Position numbers and translations under genes: made by a program. Below, in pieces: positions 1-4,372 of a stretch of 6,699 nt of DNA. The stretch is from contig DMDX01000128.1 of the NCBI GenBank assembly GCA_003451355.1, forward strand, positions 1-6,699. Reading direction: 5' to 3'. The notes beneath the pieces were generated by a model that was not told the origin of the DNA, did no database searches, and saw only the letters and a program-made list of their open reading frames with translations. Position 1 is the first letter of the stretch, and every line of letters starts with the position of its first letter. The DNA is from Cryomorphaceae bacterium. GTDB lineage: Bacteria > Bacteroidota > Bacteroidia > Flavobacteriales > Schleiferiaceae.

Positions 1-21
1 AACTGGGTACCAGTAAGTGCA

Positions 22-50
22 TTTTGGGTAGACCTGTGGGTAGAGGTAGA
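22..50 (+). repeat. Cluster of direct TGGGTAGA repeats beside the tRNA fragment
   Basis: TGGGTAGA occurs at 25-32 and again at 37-44, twelve bases apart, followed by a partial copy AGGTAGA at 44-50. The longer form TTTTGGGTAGA (22-32) recurs exactly at 272-282, on the other side of the tRNA fragment. Short direct repeats on both sides of a core crossover site are typical of the arm-type binding sites of tyrosine recombinases. That role is an inference, because no integrase gene lies in the window. Chance recurrence of the short 8-mers cannot be excluded. Confidence 0.4.
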
Positions 51-75
51 AAAAAGAAAGGTCGCCGAAGCGACC
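50..75 (-). terminator. Intrinsic terminator downstream of the tRNA-Arg fragment
   Basis: On the minus strand a perfect six-base-pair stem GGTCGC/GCGACC (60-65 with 70-75) closes a stable TTCG tetraloop. It is followed directly by the T-rich run TTTCTTTTTT (50-59). It lies 18 bases beyond the 3' end of the tRNA fragment, where a tRNA terminator is expected. This supports the flank to the left of the fragment being the original downstream sequence of the tRNA gene. Confidence 0.8.
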
Positions 76-93
76 TAACTTATTGATTATCAG

Positions 94-135
94 TGACCCC
101 GTCAGGATTCAAACCTGAAACCTTCTGATCCGTAG
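94..135 (-). pseudogene. 3' half of a tRNA-Arg(ACG) gene, probable att-site remnant
   Basis: Read on the minus strand, this is the 3' part of a tRNA. It has the seven-base anticodon loop CTACGGA (129-135, anticodon ACG, arginine), the 3' anticodon-stem strand TCAGA, variable loop AGGTT, and a perfect T arm (TCAGG, loop TTTGAAT, CCTGA). It ends with the acceptor strand CGGGGTC and discriminator A at 94. CCA is not encoded. Just beyond 135 the sequence does not supply the complementary TCTGA stem strand, and no D arm or 5' acceptor strand (expected GACCCCG) follows. The gene is therefore broken exactly at the anticodon loop, a common crossover position for tyrosine-recombinase elements. By that logic the left flank is chromosomal and DNA to the right came with an element. 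Confidence 0.75.
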
Positions 136-145
136 CTTCCCAGTA

Positions 146-184
146 AGGGATTTAAGGCAGTGACATCAAAAGGAGAAAATCCCT
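146..184. repeat. Eight-base inverted repeat AGGGATTT / AAATCCCT
   Basis: AGGGATTT at 146-153 is perfectly complementary to AAATCCCT at 177-184, with 23 bases between. It lies just inside the presumed element side of the tRNA junction. It could be a recombinase or accessory-factor site, or part of a short structured leader, but nothing else in the sequence fixes its role. The stretch 136-268 holds no gene that I can support. Confidence 0.3.
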
Positions 185-226
185 AACTTGGTGTTACTAC
201 AACCGGGGGGAATACACTACTTATTA

Positions 227-249
227 GTTACCAAAAGGTAACATGTTTC
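227..249 (+). terminator. Possible small stem-loop with T-rich tail
   Basis: GTTACC (227-232), loop AAAA, GGTAAC (237-242) form a perfect six-base-pair hairpin followed by a T-rich stretch from 244 to 254. It could be a weak plus-strand terminator. GTTAC/GTAAC words also occur at 193-197 and 255-259, so the same bases could instead be a symmetric protein-binding site. No gene is recognised directly upstream, which weakens the terminator reading. Confidence 0.3.
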
Positions 250-268
250 TTTTTGTAACTGAAGGTAA

Positions 269-276
269 TAGTTTTG
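269..276 (+). promoter_or_regulatory. Bacteroidota-type -7 promoter box (TAGTTTTG)
   Basis: TAGTTTTG matches the Bacteroidota -7 consensus TAnnTTTG exactly and lies 23 bases before the ATG at 300, the first gene of the small cassette. A clean -33 TTTG at the usual spacing is not present; the nearest TTTG (252-255) is too close. The box overlaps the TTTTGGGTAGA repeat, so a protein binding that repeat could occlude the promoter (inference). Confidence 0.45.
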
Positions 277-282
277 GGTAGA
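272..282 (+). repeat. Second copy of TTTTGGGTAGA
   Basis: This is an exact eleven-base direct repeat of 22-32, placed 250 bases away on the opposite side of the tRNA-Arg fragment. It is interpreted as a possible arm-type recombinase site and overlaps the candidate promoter of the cassette. Confidence 0.35.
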
Positions 283-299
283 TTTAAAACACTTCTATT

Positions 300-392
300 A
301 TGAAAAACGAAAGACCCGAGTGTGCCTGCGGAAACACCTCTGATCCTAACGGATATTGCGATGGTCCACATCTAAAAAATTCAAAACCATGA
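300..392 (+). CDS. Miniature CDGSH-like iron-sulfur peptide (30 residues)
   Basis: The ATG at 300 opens a 30-residue reading frame. Residues 8-24 read CACGNTSDPNGYCDGPH, giving Cys8, Cys10, Cys20 and His24 in the order of the three-Cys-one-His ligand set that holds a [2Fe-2S] cluster in CDGSH (mitoNEET-type) domains. Two features depart from the usual pattern C-X-C-X2-(S/T)-X3-P-X-C-D-G-(S/A/T)-H: nine rather than eight residues separate the second and third Cys, and Pro23 replaces the small residue before His. CDGSH proteins bind redox-labile clusters and are linked to iron or redox handling; the partner here is unknown. A TAnnTTTG box lies upstream with no obvious ribosome binding site. The next ORF starts inside its stop codon (ATGA), suggesting coupled translation. 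The four ligands support a real gene despite the small size. Confidence 0.65.
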   Translation: MKNERPECACGNTSDPNGYCDGPHLKNSKP

Positions 393-508
393 AAGTAAAT
401 ACTCAAATGTCAGGCGGAAACCCTGCAAAAATGATTGACTTTACCAATGAAAAAGCGGTAATGTGGAAAATTGAAAAGATAAATGGCAAACTGCCAACTA
501 AAAAATAA
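389..508 (+). CDS. Unrecognised 39-residue small protein
   Basis: The frame begins at the ATG that overlaps the TGA of the CDGSH-like gene by four bases (ATGA) and ends at a TAA only five bases before the DUF6069-like gene. The product is hydrophilic and lysine-rich, has no cysteines, no signal peptide and no membrane segment, and ends in a basic tail (NGKLPTKK). I do not recognise a family. The stop-start overlap and tight packing argue for a translated member of the cassette. It could instead be the remaining tail of a larger gene that has decayed. An internal ATG at 407 offers a shorter start. Confidence 0.45.
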   Translation: MKVNTQMSGGNPAKMIDFTNEKAVMWKIEKINGKLPTKK

Positions 509-513
509 ATGAC

Positions 514-942
514 ATGATGAACGAAACTATAAATGGACAACAAAAACCCCAAATCGTCAGGTCTCTTTTGGGTGGATTGATAGCGGGTGTGGCTTCTGCG
601 ATACTGAACAATGTCTGGCTGCTTGTTTATCCTTTAACAACAGGAAATGAAGTGCCGGAAATTATAAATATCGGGTCAGTTACTGCATTATCCATGCTGG
701 GATTATTCATTGGTGGGTTTGTCTACTTTGTCCTCCATCGCTTAACCAAAAAGGGTACCTTCATTTTCATCACCGCAGGAGTTGTTTTTACCTTTTTGAG
801 TTTAATGGGGCCAATAAATATGACCGACCTACCTGATGGAAATTCTGCACCCGAAGGATTTGCCTTATTAACCATCCCCATGCACCTTATCGCTGGATTA
901 GCTGCAATCATCATTACTCCAAAATGGGTCAATCGAAAATAG
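514..942 (+). CDS. Four-helix membrane protein resembling DUF6069
   Basis: The product is 142 residues with four predicted transmembrane segments at roughly 15-39, 54-75, 82-99 and 115-135. Short loops separate them, and a proline/acid-rich loop (residues 100-114, DLPDGNSAPEG) lies before the last helix, which carries His124. The N-terminal part (RSLLGGLIAGVASAILNNVW) reads like the small, functionally uncharacterised DUF6069 membrane family; I recognise it by pattern only. Two adjacent ATGs (514 and 517) are possible starts. It sits five bases after the preceding ORF and ends the cassette begun by the CDGSH-like peptide. Its A/T-rich codon use differs from the GC-rich genes after about 1330, consistent with a separate origin. 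No reaction can be assigned. Confidence 0.75.
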   Translation: MMNETINGQQKPQIVRSLLGGLIAGVASAILNNVWLLVYPLTTGNEVPEIINIGSVTALSMLGLFIGGFVYFVLHRLTKKGTFIFITAGVVFTFLSLMGPINMTDLPDGNSAPEGFALLTIPMHLIAGLAAIIITPKWVNRK

Positions 943-967
943 TAAAAACTTAAAGTTTCAATTGAAC

Positions 968-1030
968 GAATGCGCTATGCATCCGAGCTTCCAGGCCATT
1001 GTTTACCACTATCAGAAAAACCTTGAATGA
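968..1030 (+). pseudogene. Possible 3'-terminal remnant of a chromosomal gene
   Basis: In this frame the sequence reads ECAMHPSFQAIVYHYQKNLE and then TGA at 1028-1030, followed five bases later by a strong hairpin. The last 18 or so codons have a GC-richer, protein-like character that contrasts with the A/T-rich DNA just upstream, and the stop-terminator spacing is that of a genuine gene end. There is no convincing 5' part: the frame upstream runs into the end of the DUF6069-like gene. I read it as the surviving C-terminal tail of a gene cut by insertion or deletion at the boundary of the A/T-rich segment. The parent family is not recognised, and chance cannot be excluded for so short a stretch. 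Confidence 0.3.
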
Positions 1031-1230
1031 AAAGTGGCCCGCGTGGCGGGCCATTCTTTGAATTCATTCTCGATTAGTGTTGGACCACAAACCTCCATAT
1101 TGTTAACATGCATGCGTGGTGTTCCTAACTCGTAATTGAATTCTCTTGTCAGAAGGAATTCGGTTAGGCTTTCGGTAGATGTTGTGCTCAACACCAAAAT
1201 AAACAGCGGAAATAGTATCAGGTGTTTCAT
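1012..1230 (-). CDS. Doubtful 72-residue ORF with a signal-peptide-like N-terminus
   Basis: From the ATG at 1228-1230 the minus strand encodes a short hydrophobic N-terminus (MKHLILFPLFILVLSTTS) that resembles a secretion signal. A polar region with one cysteine follows, with no recognisable domain. An AGGA lies a few bases before the ATG. Against it, the hairpin at 1036-1054 lies inside the last codons (residues around WPATRA), and its end overlaps the possible plus-strand gene tail at 968-1030. It may be a small exported protein, a gene whose 3' end was replaced, or a chance frame. The surrounding stretch 943-1436 contains no other gene I can defend. Confidence 0.25.
   Translation of the reverse strand: MKHLILFPLFILVLSTTSTESLTEFLLTREFNYELGTPRMHVNNMEVCGPTLIENEFKEWPATRATFHSRFF
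1036..1054. terminator. Strong GC-rich hairpin, probable terminator
   Basis: TGGCCCGC (1036-1043) pairs perfectly with GCGGGCCA (1047-1054) around a three-base loop. It is followed by TTCTTT on the plus strand and by CTTTTC on the minus strand, so it could stop transcription from either side. Placement five bases after the TGA at 1030 favours use on the plus strand, for the gene tail and perhaps also the cassette ending at 942. Confidence 0.65.
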
Positions 1231-1279
1231 TTTCCTATTTAATCAGTCGATAATTGAACACGGTTCTTAGTTTTTAATT

Positions 1280-1307
1280 GCTTCTGGTTACTTGTTTCTG
1301 GTTTCTT
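1280..1307 (-). repeat. Heptamer array A (four units, minus orientation)
   Basis: Read on the minus strand, this stretch divides exactly into four seven-base units: AAGAAAC, CAGAAAC, AAGTAAC, CAGAAGC. All have AG at positions 2-3 and C at position 7. It is the inverted partner of the array at 1379-1406; the two could pair over 28 positions with five mismatches, enclosing 71 bases. Twenty bases of it (1284-1303) match the reverse complement of 1383-1402 with one mismatch. Confidence 0.7.
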
Positions 1308-1378
1308 ACATCGGAATGCTGTCCAACGACGCACTGAGTTAATGTCATTGGGTATCTGGCGGAAATTGGCTCTGAGCC

Positions 1379-1406
1379 GAGGAACCAGAAACAAGAAACC
1401 AGCAAC
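1379..1406 (+). repeat. Heptamer array B (four units, plus orientation)
   Basis: Four consecutive seven-base units GAGGAAC, CAGAAAC, AAGAAAC, CAGCAAC share AG at positions 2-3 and C at 7, the same pattern as the arrays at 1280-1307 and 2156-2183. It lies just upstream of the tcdA promoter box at 1424-1431. Together with array A it forms a long imperfect inverted repeat (1280-1407) that could be a cruciform, an RNA hairpin, or the ends of a very small decayed MITE-like element. No target-site duplication is visible. Confidence 0.7.
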
Positions 1407-1423
1407 CAAAAGTCCATCACCCG

Positions 1424-1431
1424 TACTTTTG
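1424..1431 (+). promoter_or_regulatory. tcdA promoter -7 box (TACTTTTG)
   Basis: This is an exact match to TAnnTTTG ending only five bases before the tcdA ATG at 1437. Transcription would start at or just before the ATG, implying a leaderless or nearly leaderless mRNA. The ten-base word CGTACTTTTG (1422-1431) is identical to that in front of the miaE-like gene. No clear -33 TTTG is seen. Confidence 0.5.
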
Positions 1432-1436
1432 CCGCC

Positions 1437-2165
1437 ATGCTTCCAACTTGGCTCGAACGTACTGAACTTTTGGTGGGCTCCGACGCCCTTGAACGCCTTC
1501 AAAAAGCCCACGTGCTCGTGGTCGGCTTGGGGGGTGTCGGAAGCTTTGCCGCCGAATTCCTCGCCCGCTCTGGCGTGGGACACCTCACCATTGTCGATGG
1601 TGACGTAGTGGACCCCACCAACCGCAACCGTCAGCTGCAGGCTTTGAGTAGTACCCACGGGCAAAAAAAGGCCTGGTTGATGCGCGACCGAATCATGGAC
1701 ATCAATCCCGAATGCCAGGTCGATGCCATCGACTCGTTCCTCGACCCAGAAGCCATGCGCCAGTTGCTCCAAACGGCTGAGGTCGATTTTGCGCTAGACT
1801 GCATTGACAGCGTGCAGCCCAAGCTCAACTTCATTGTGACGGCATTGGGCGAGAAGATTCCGTTTATCAGCTCCATGGGCGCGGGCGGACGGTTGGATCC
1901 AAGCAAGATTCAGAATGCGAAGGTTGAAAAGAGCTATAATTGCCCGTTTGCGCGGCAGATCCGCAAGCGATTAGGCGCCGAGTACCGCATTCGCAAAGGG
2001 TTTCACGTCGTATTCAGCAGCGAAATCGCCAACCCTGAAAGCGTGCGACTGACCGACGGGAGCAACTTCAAAAAATCGTTTTACGGAACCAGCGCATGGA
2101 TTCCCGCATCATTCGGCATCCATGCGGCGAGCTTCGCCGTTCGCAAACTAATGGCAAGTAACTAG
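1437..2165 (+). CDS. tcdA: tRNA threonylcarbamoyladenosine dehydratase TcdA (ThiF/E1-like)
   Basis: TcdA (CsdL/YgdL) is a cytoplasmic ATP-dependent enzyme that cyclises t6A to ct6A at position 37 of ANN-decoding tRNAs. The 242-residue product has the E1/ThiF Rossmann fold. Visible are the ATP-binding glycine loop GLGGVGS (30-36), the acidic strand end IVDGD (52-56), the NRNRQ motif (62-66), lysine 77 in GQKKA, NPEC (90-93), DCIDS (121-125) and SMGAGG, closely following E. coli TcdA in order and wording. The tail after residue 170 is shorter than in E. coli. The cysteine-rich ends of ThiF/MoeB-type zinc proteins are absent, which favours TcdA over those relatives. The start at 1437 fits the family N-terminus (LERTELLVG) and the promoter box just upstream. 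It converges on the asnC-type gene, and its TAG stop lies within a heptamer array. Confidence 0.9.
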   Translation: MLPTWLERTELLVGSDALERLQKAHVLVVGLGGVGSFAAEFLARSGVGHLTIVDGDVVDPTNRNRQLQALSSTHGQKKAWLMRDRIMDINPECQVDAIDSFLDPEAMRQLLQTAEVDFALDCIDSVQPKLNFIVTALGEKIPFISSMGAGGRLDPSKIQNAKVEKSYNCPFARQIRKRLGAEYRIRKGFHVVFSSEIANPESVRLTDGSNFKKSFYGTSAWIPASFGIHAASFAVRKLMASN

Positions 2166-2183
2166 TAACCAGTTACTAGTTTC
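2156..2183 (+). repeat. Heptamer array C at the convergent gene junction
   Basis: Four seven-base units AAGTAAC, TAGTAAC, CAGTTAC, TAGTTTC plus a partial fifth (TAGTC) follow the same pattern (AG at 2-3, C at 7) as the arrays upstream of tcdA. The TAG of unit 2 (2163-2165) is the tcdA stop. The minus-strand stop of the asnC-type gene (2183-2185) is built from the last base of unit 4 and the first two of the partial unit. Confidence 0.7.
2160..2181. terminator. Palindromic hairpin between the tcdA and asnC-type genes
   Basis: AACTAGTAAC (2160-2169) and GTTACTAGTT (2172-2181) are perfectly complementary around a two-base loop, giving a ten-base-pair A/T-rich stem exactly between two convergent stop codons. 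It is the only structure that could terminate either gene, but it lacks a proper T-run, so termination is inferred. The palindrome arises from heptamer units of opposite sense being adjacent. Confidence 0.4.
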
Positions 2184-2656
2184 TAGTCGTTGAGGTGTAA
2201 AATCTGAGTCAGCAGGGCCTTAGAGCTGTTGATGGGCTCCTCAAGGGCGATCATCGTTTCGGTGTTCGAAACACCCGGAATGTCGCTAATCTTGAAGATG
2301 ATGTCCTTGGCGTGCTTGGTGTCTTGGCAGCGAATCTTGGCGAAGATTCCGAAACGGCCCGTAGCGATGTGCGCGACGGTCACCTCGGGAATCGTTTTAA
2401 GCGCATCAATCACTTCATGTGTGGCCGACGTTTTACTCAGGTATACGCCTACAAAAGCGATAAATCCGTAGCCCAACTGGTCGTAGTCCACTTGGAGGCT
2501 GGCCCCCTTGATGATTCCGGCCTTTTCGAGCTTTTTCACGCGGACGTGAATAGTTCCGGGGCTGACGCTGAGCTCCTTGGCAATATCCGTGTAGGTTTTG
2601 CGGGCGTCTTCGAGCAGGTGGCGCAGGATTTCGCGGTCGACGTTATCGAATTTCAT
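2183..2656 (-). CDS. AsnC/Lrp-family transcriptional regulator
   Basis: A 157-residue DNA-binding protein with the standard two-part layout. An N-terminal winged helix-turn-helix covers about residues 3-52 (DREILRHLLEDARKTYTDIA, then the recognition part SPGTIHVRVKKLEKAGII). An effector-binding RAM domain covers about 65-140, with the TGRFGIF loop at 99-105. Wording such as SPGTIHVRV, TG-x-x-x-IF and TETMIALEEPI resembles E. coli AsnC more than Lrp. Such proteins form octamer-like rings and sense amino acids. The ATG at 2654-2656 is chosen because family N-termini begin MKFDxxDREI; a TTG three codons upstream is also in frame. It starts nine bases after the gcvT stop, so it is probably the last gene of the miaE-like/gcvT operon and may control it. 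The ligand cannot be told from sequence. Confidence 0.88.
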   Translation of the reverse strand: MKFDNVDREILRHLLEDARKTYTDIAKELSVSPGTIHVRVKKLEKAGIIKGASLQVDYDQLGYGFIAFVGVYLSKTSATHEVIDALKTIPEVTVAHIATGRFGIFAKIRCQDTKHAKDIIFKISDIPGVSNTETMIALEEPINSSKALLTQILHLND

Positions 2657-2665
2657 GAGAATCAA

Positions 2666-3760
2666 TTAAGCCTTGTAAAACGGGAGCGAAACCACCTCAG
2701 CCTTGAGTGCCTTGCCGCGAATCTCCACAAACACAGTGCTGCCTGGAGCCGCCGAGGCCGTCGGAACATAGGCCATTCCAATGGCCTCGTTGAGGGACGG
2801 AGCCATGGTTCCGCTCGTTACCTCGCCTACTGCGGCGCCCGAAGCGTCGACGATGGGGTATCCGTGGCGCGGAACCCCACGCTCAAGCAGCTTAATGCCT
2901 ACGAGTTTACGGGCGACTCCCGCCTCTTTTTGAGCCTTGAGGGCCGCGGAATTGGTGAATTCTTTGGTGAACTTAGTGATCCACCCCAGACCAGCCTCAA
3001 TGGGTGAAGTCGTGTCGTCGATGTCGTTTCCGTACAAGCAAAATCCCATTTCGAGGCGAAGGGTGTCGCGTGCTCCGAGGCCAATGGGCTCGAGGCCAAG
3101 GGGTGCTCCTGCGGCGATAATCGCGTCCCACGCGGCGGCGGCGTGGGCATTAGGGATGTAGATTTCAAAGCCTCCCGCACCGGTGTAGCCGGTGGCGCTC
3201 ACTACGACGTTTGAAACGCCTGCGAAGCTTCCGATGCCAAAGGTGTAGTAGGTCATGGCTCCGAGGTCAAGATCCGTGAGGGACTGCAGCGCTTGGGCCG
3301 CCAAGGGGCCCTGAACAGCCAAGAGTGCGGTGCCCTCAGAAACGTCGGTCATGAGAACGTCAAAATTGCCCGCAAACTGCTGCAACCACGCCCAATCCTT
3401 GGCCATGTTGCTGGCGTTGACCACGAGCATGTACTTGGTGTCGTTCACGCAATAGACGAGCAGGTCGTCCACGATTCCGCCCGTAGCGTTCGGAAGGCAG
3501 CTGTACTGCACCTTACCTGGCGTGAGCTTGGCGACGTCGTTGCTGGTCACGGAATTCAAAAACGCGGTGGCATCGGCCCCTTCGACCCAGAATTCGCCCA
3601 TGTGCGATACGTCGAACATGCCGACCTTTTGGCGCACCACGTGGTGCTCGTGGCTCACGCCGGCGTACTGCACGGGCATTTCGTATCCGGCGAACGGAAC
3701 CATTTTAGCGCCAAGCGCAACGTGCTGGTCGTACAGGGGGGTCTTTTTGAGCTTTTCCAT
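2666..3760 (-). CDS. gcvT: Glycine cleavage system T protein (aminomethyltransferase)
   Basis: GcvT transfers the methylene group from aminomethyl-lipoyl H protein to tetrahydrofolate, releasing ammonia, in the cytoplasmic glycine cleavage complex. The product is a full-length 364 residues. It has the GCV_T folate-binding domain (about 6-265), with FDVSHMGE (49-56), GGIVDD (94-99, containing the conserved catalytic-type Asp), VVNASN (113-118), GYTGAGGFEIY (191-201) and ARDTLRLE (230-237). The C-terminal barrel (about 285-360) contains GxVTSGTMAPSLN-like residues and the PFYK ending. The ATG at 3758-3760 gives the standard start (KTPLYDQHVALGAKMVPF). It begins 21 bases after the miaE-like stop and ends nine bases before the asnC-type start, so it is the middle gene of the operon. 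gcvH and gcvP are not in the window. Confidence 0.97.
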   Translation of the reverse strand: MEKLKKTPLYDQHVALGAKMVPFAGYEMPVQYAGVSHEHHVVRQKVGMFDVSHMGEFWVEGADATAFLNSVTSNDVAKLTPGKVQYSCLPNATGGIVDDLLVYCVNDTKYMLVVNASNMAKDWAWLQQFAGNFDVLMTDVSEGTALLAVQGPLAAQALQSLTDLDLGAMTYYTFGIGSFAGVSNVVVSATGYTGAGGFEIYIPNAHAAAAWDAIIAAGAPLGLEPIGLGARDTLRLEMGFCLYGNDIDDTTSPIEAGLGWITKFTKEFTNSAALKAQKEAGVARKLVGIKLLERGVPRHGYPIVDASGAAVGEVTSGTMAPSLNEAIGMAYVPTASAAPGSTVFVEIRGKALKAEVVSLPFYKA

Positions 3761-3781
3761 AGAAAATTGGCGCGGAGCGGG

Positions 3782-4363
3782 TTAGCCGTGCACGTATTGA
3801 GGGTTGGTAAAGGTGGCGACGACGGTCGCCTCGTAGGCAAGAAGTTCCTTCCAGAGGCGGTCTACCTCGGCGCGGTCGCCGTACTGGCGCGCAAACTTCA
3901 AAAACATGGTGTAGTGGTTGGCCTCTGAGGCCATCAGTCGGCTGTAAAAGGTGGCCAATTCAGCGTCCTGCACCGATTCACTGAGCACGCGAAATCGCTC
4001 GCAGCTTCGGGCTTCGATGAGGGCCGCAATGAGTAGGCGGTGGACCAAGCGCTTCATGCGGTCGCCGTGGGGTGCAAAAAACTTCGTGATAGCCGCGACG
4101 TACTCGTCCTTGCGCTCACGCCCTAACGTCATTCCGCGCTCCAAAATGCGCTTGTGCACCATTTCAAAATGGCTCATCTCTTCGCGGGCCAGTGCGGACA
4201 TTTCGGTCACGAGGTCGCTCAGCTCTGGGTAGGTAATCATGAGCGAAATCGCGGTGGACGCAGCCTTTTGCTCGCAGTACGCATGGTCGGTCAAAATATC
4301 GCTGAGGTGCATTTCGGCAGCGGACGCCCAGCGCGGATCAGTTGGAAGTTGAAGCCCTAGCAT
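3782..4363 (-). CDS. miaE: MiaE-like tRNA-(ms2io6A37) hydroxylase
   Basis: MiaE is a non-haem di-iron monooxygenase that hydroxylates the isopentenyl group of ms2i6A at tRNA position 37, using O2. The 193-residue product is a ferritin-like four-helix bundle. Candidate metal ligands appear in the right order: Glu31 (DHAYCEQKA), Glu62 and His65 (AREEMSHF), Glu117 (LIEARSCERF), and Glu147 with His150 (SEANHYTMF). The motifs TDHAYCEQKAASTAISL and RSCERF are strongly characteristic of this family. The start at 4361-4363 (MLGLQLPTDPRW) is the family start and lies just after a promoter box. An in-frame ATG at 4406-4408 would add a spurious hydrophobic leader and is rejected. It heads an operon with gcvT and the asnC-type regulator. 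Substrate assignment rests on family resemblance. Confidence 0.88.
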   Translation of the reverse strand: MLGLQLPTDPRWASAAEMHLSDILTDHAYCEQKAASTAISLMITYPELSDLVTEMSALAREEMSHFEMVHKRILERGMTLGRERKDEYVAAITKFFAPHGDRMKRLVHRLLIAALIEARSCERFRVLSESVQDAELATFYSRLMASEANHYTMFLKFARQYGDRAEVDRLWKELLAYEATVVATFTNPQYVHG

Positions 4364-4372
4364 AATCAAGAA

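Noticed and set aside
1280..1406. CRISPR-like array
   Set aside because: Units are only seven bases, contiguous and without spacers; no cas genes are nearby.
1239..1772. Minus-strand open frame of 177 codons
   Set aside because: It lies antisense to tcdA and its tail is made of the heptamer arrays; no family resemblance.
2657..2665. TTG start three codons upstream for the AsnC-type regulator
   Set aside because: The ATG at 2654-2656 gives the usual family N-terminus and leaves a normal nine-base gap after gcvT.
2312..3007. Long plus-strand open frame of 231 codons
   Set aside because: It is antisense to the asnC-type gene and gcvT, shows no domain, and arises from the GC-rich codon pattern of the real genes.
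3293..3928. Plus-strand open frame of 211 codons
   Set aside because: It is a shadow of gcvT and the miaE-like gene in the opposite strand; composition is His/Val-rich without recognisable motifs.
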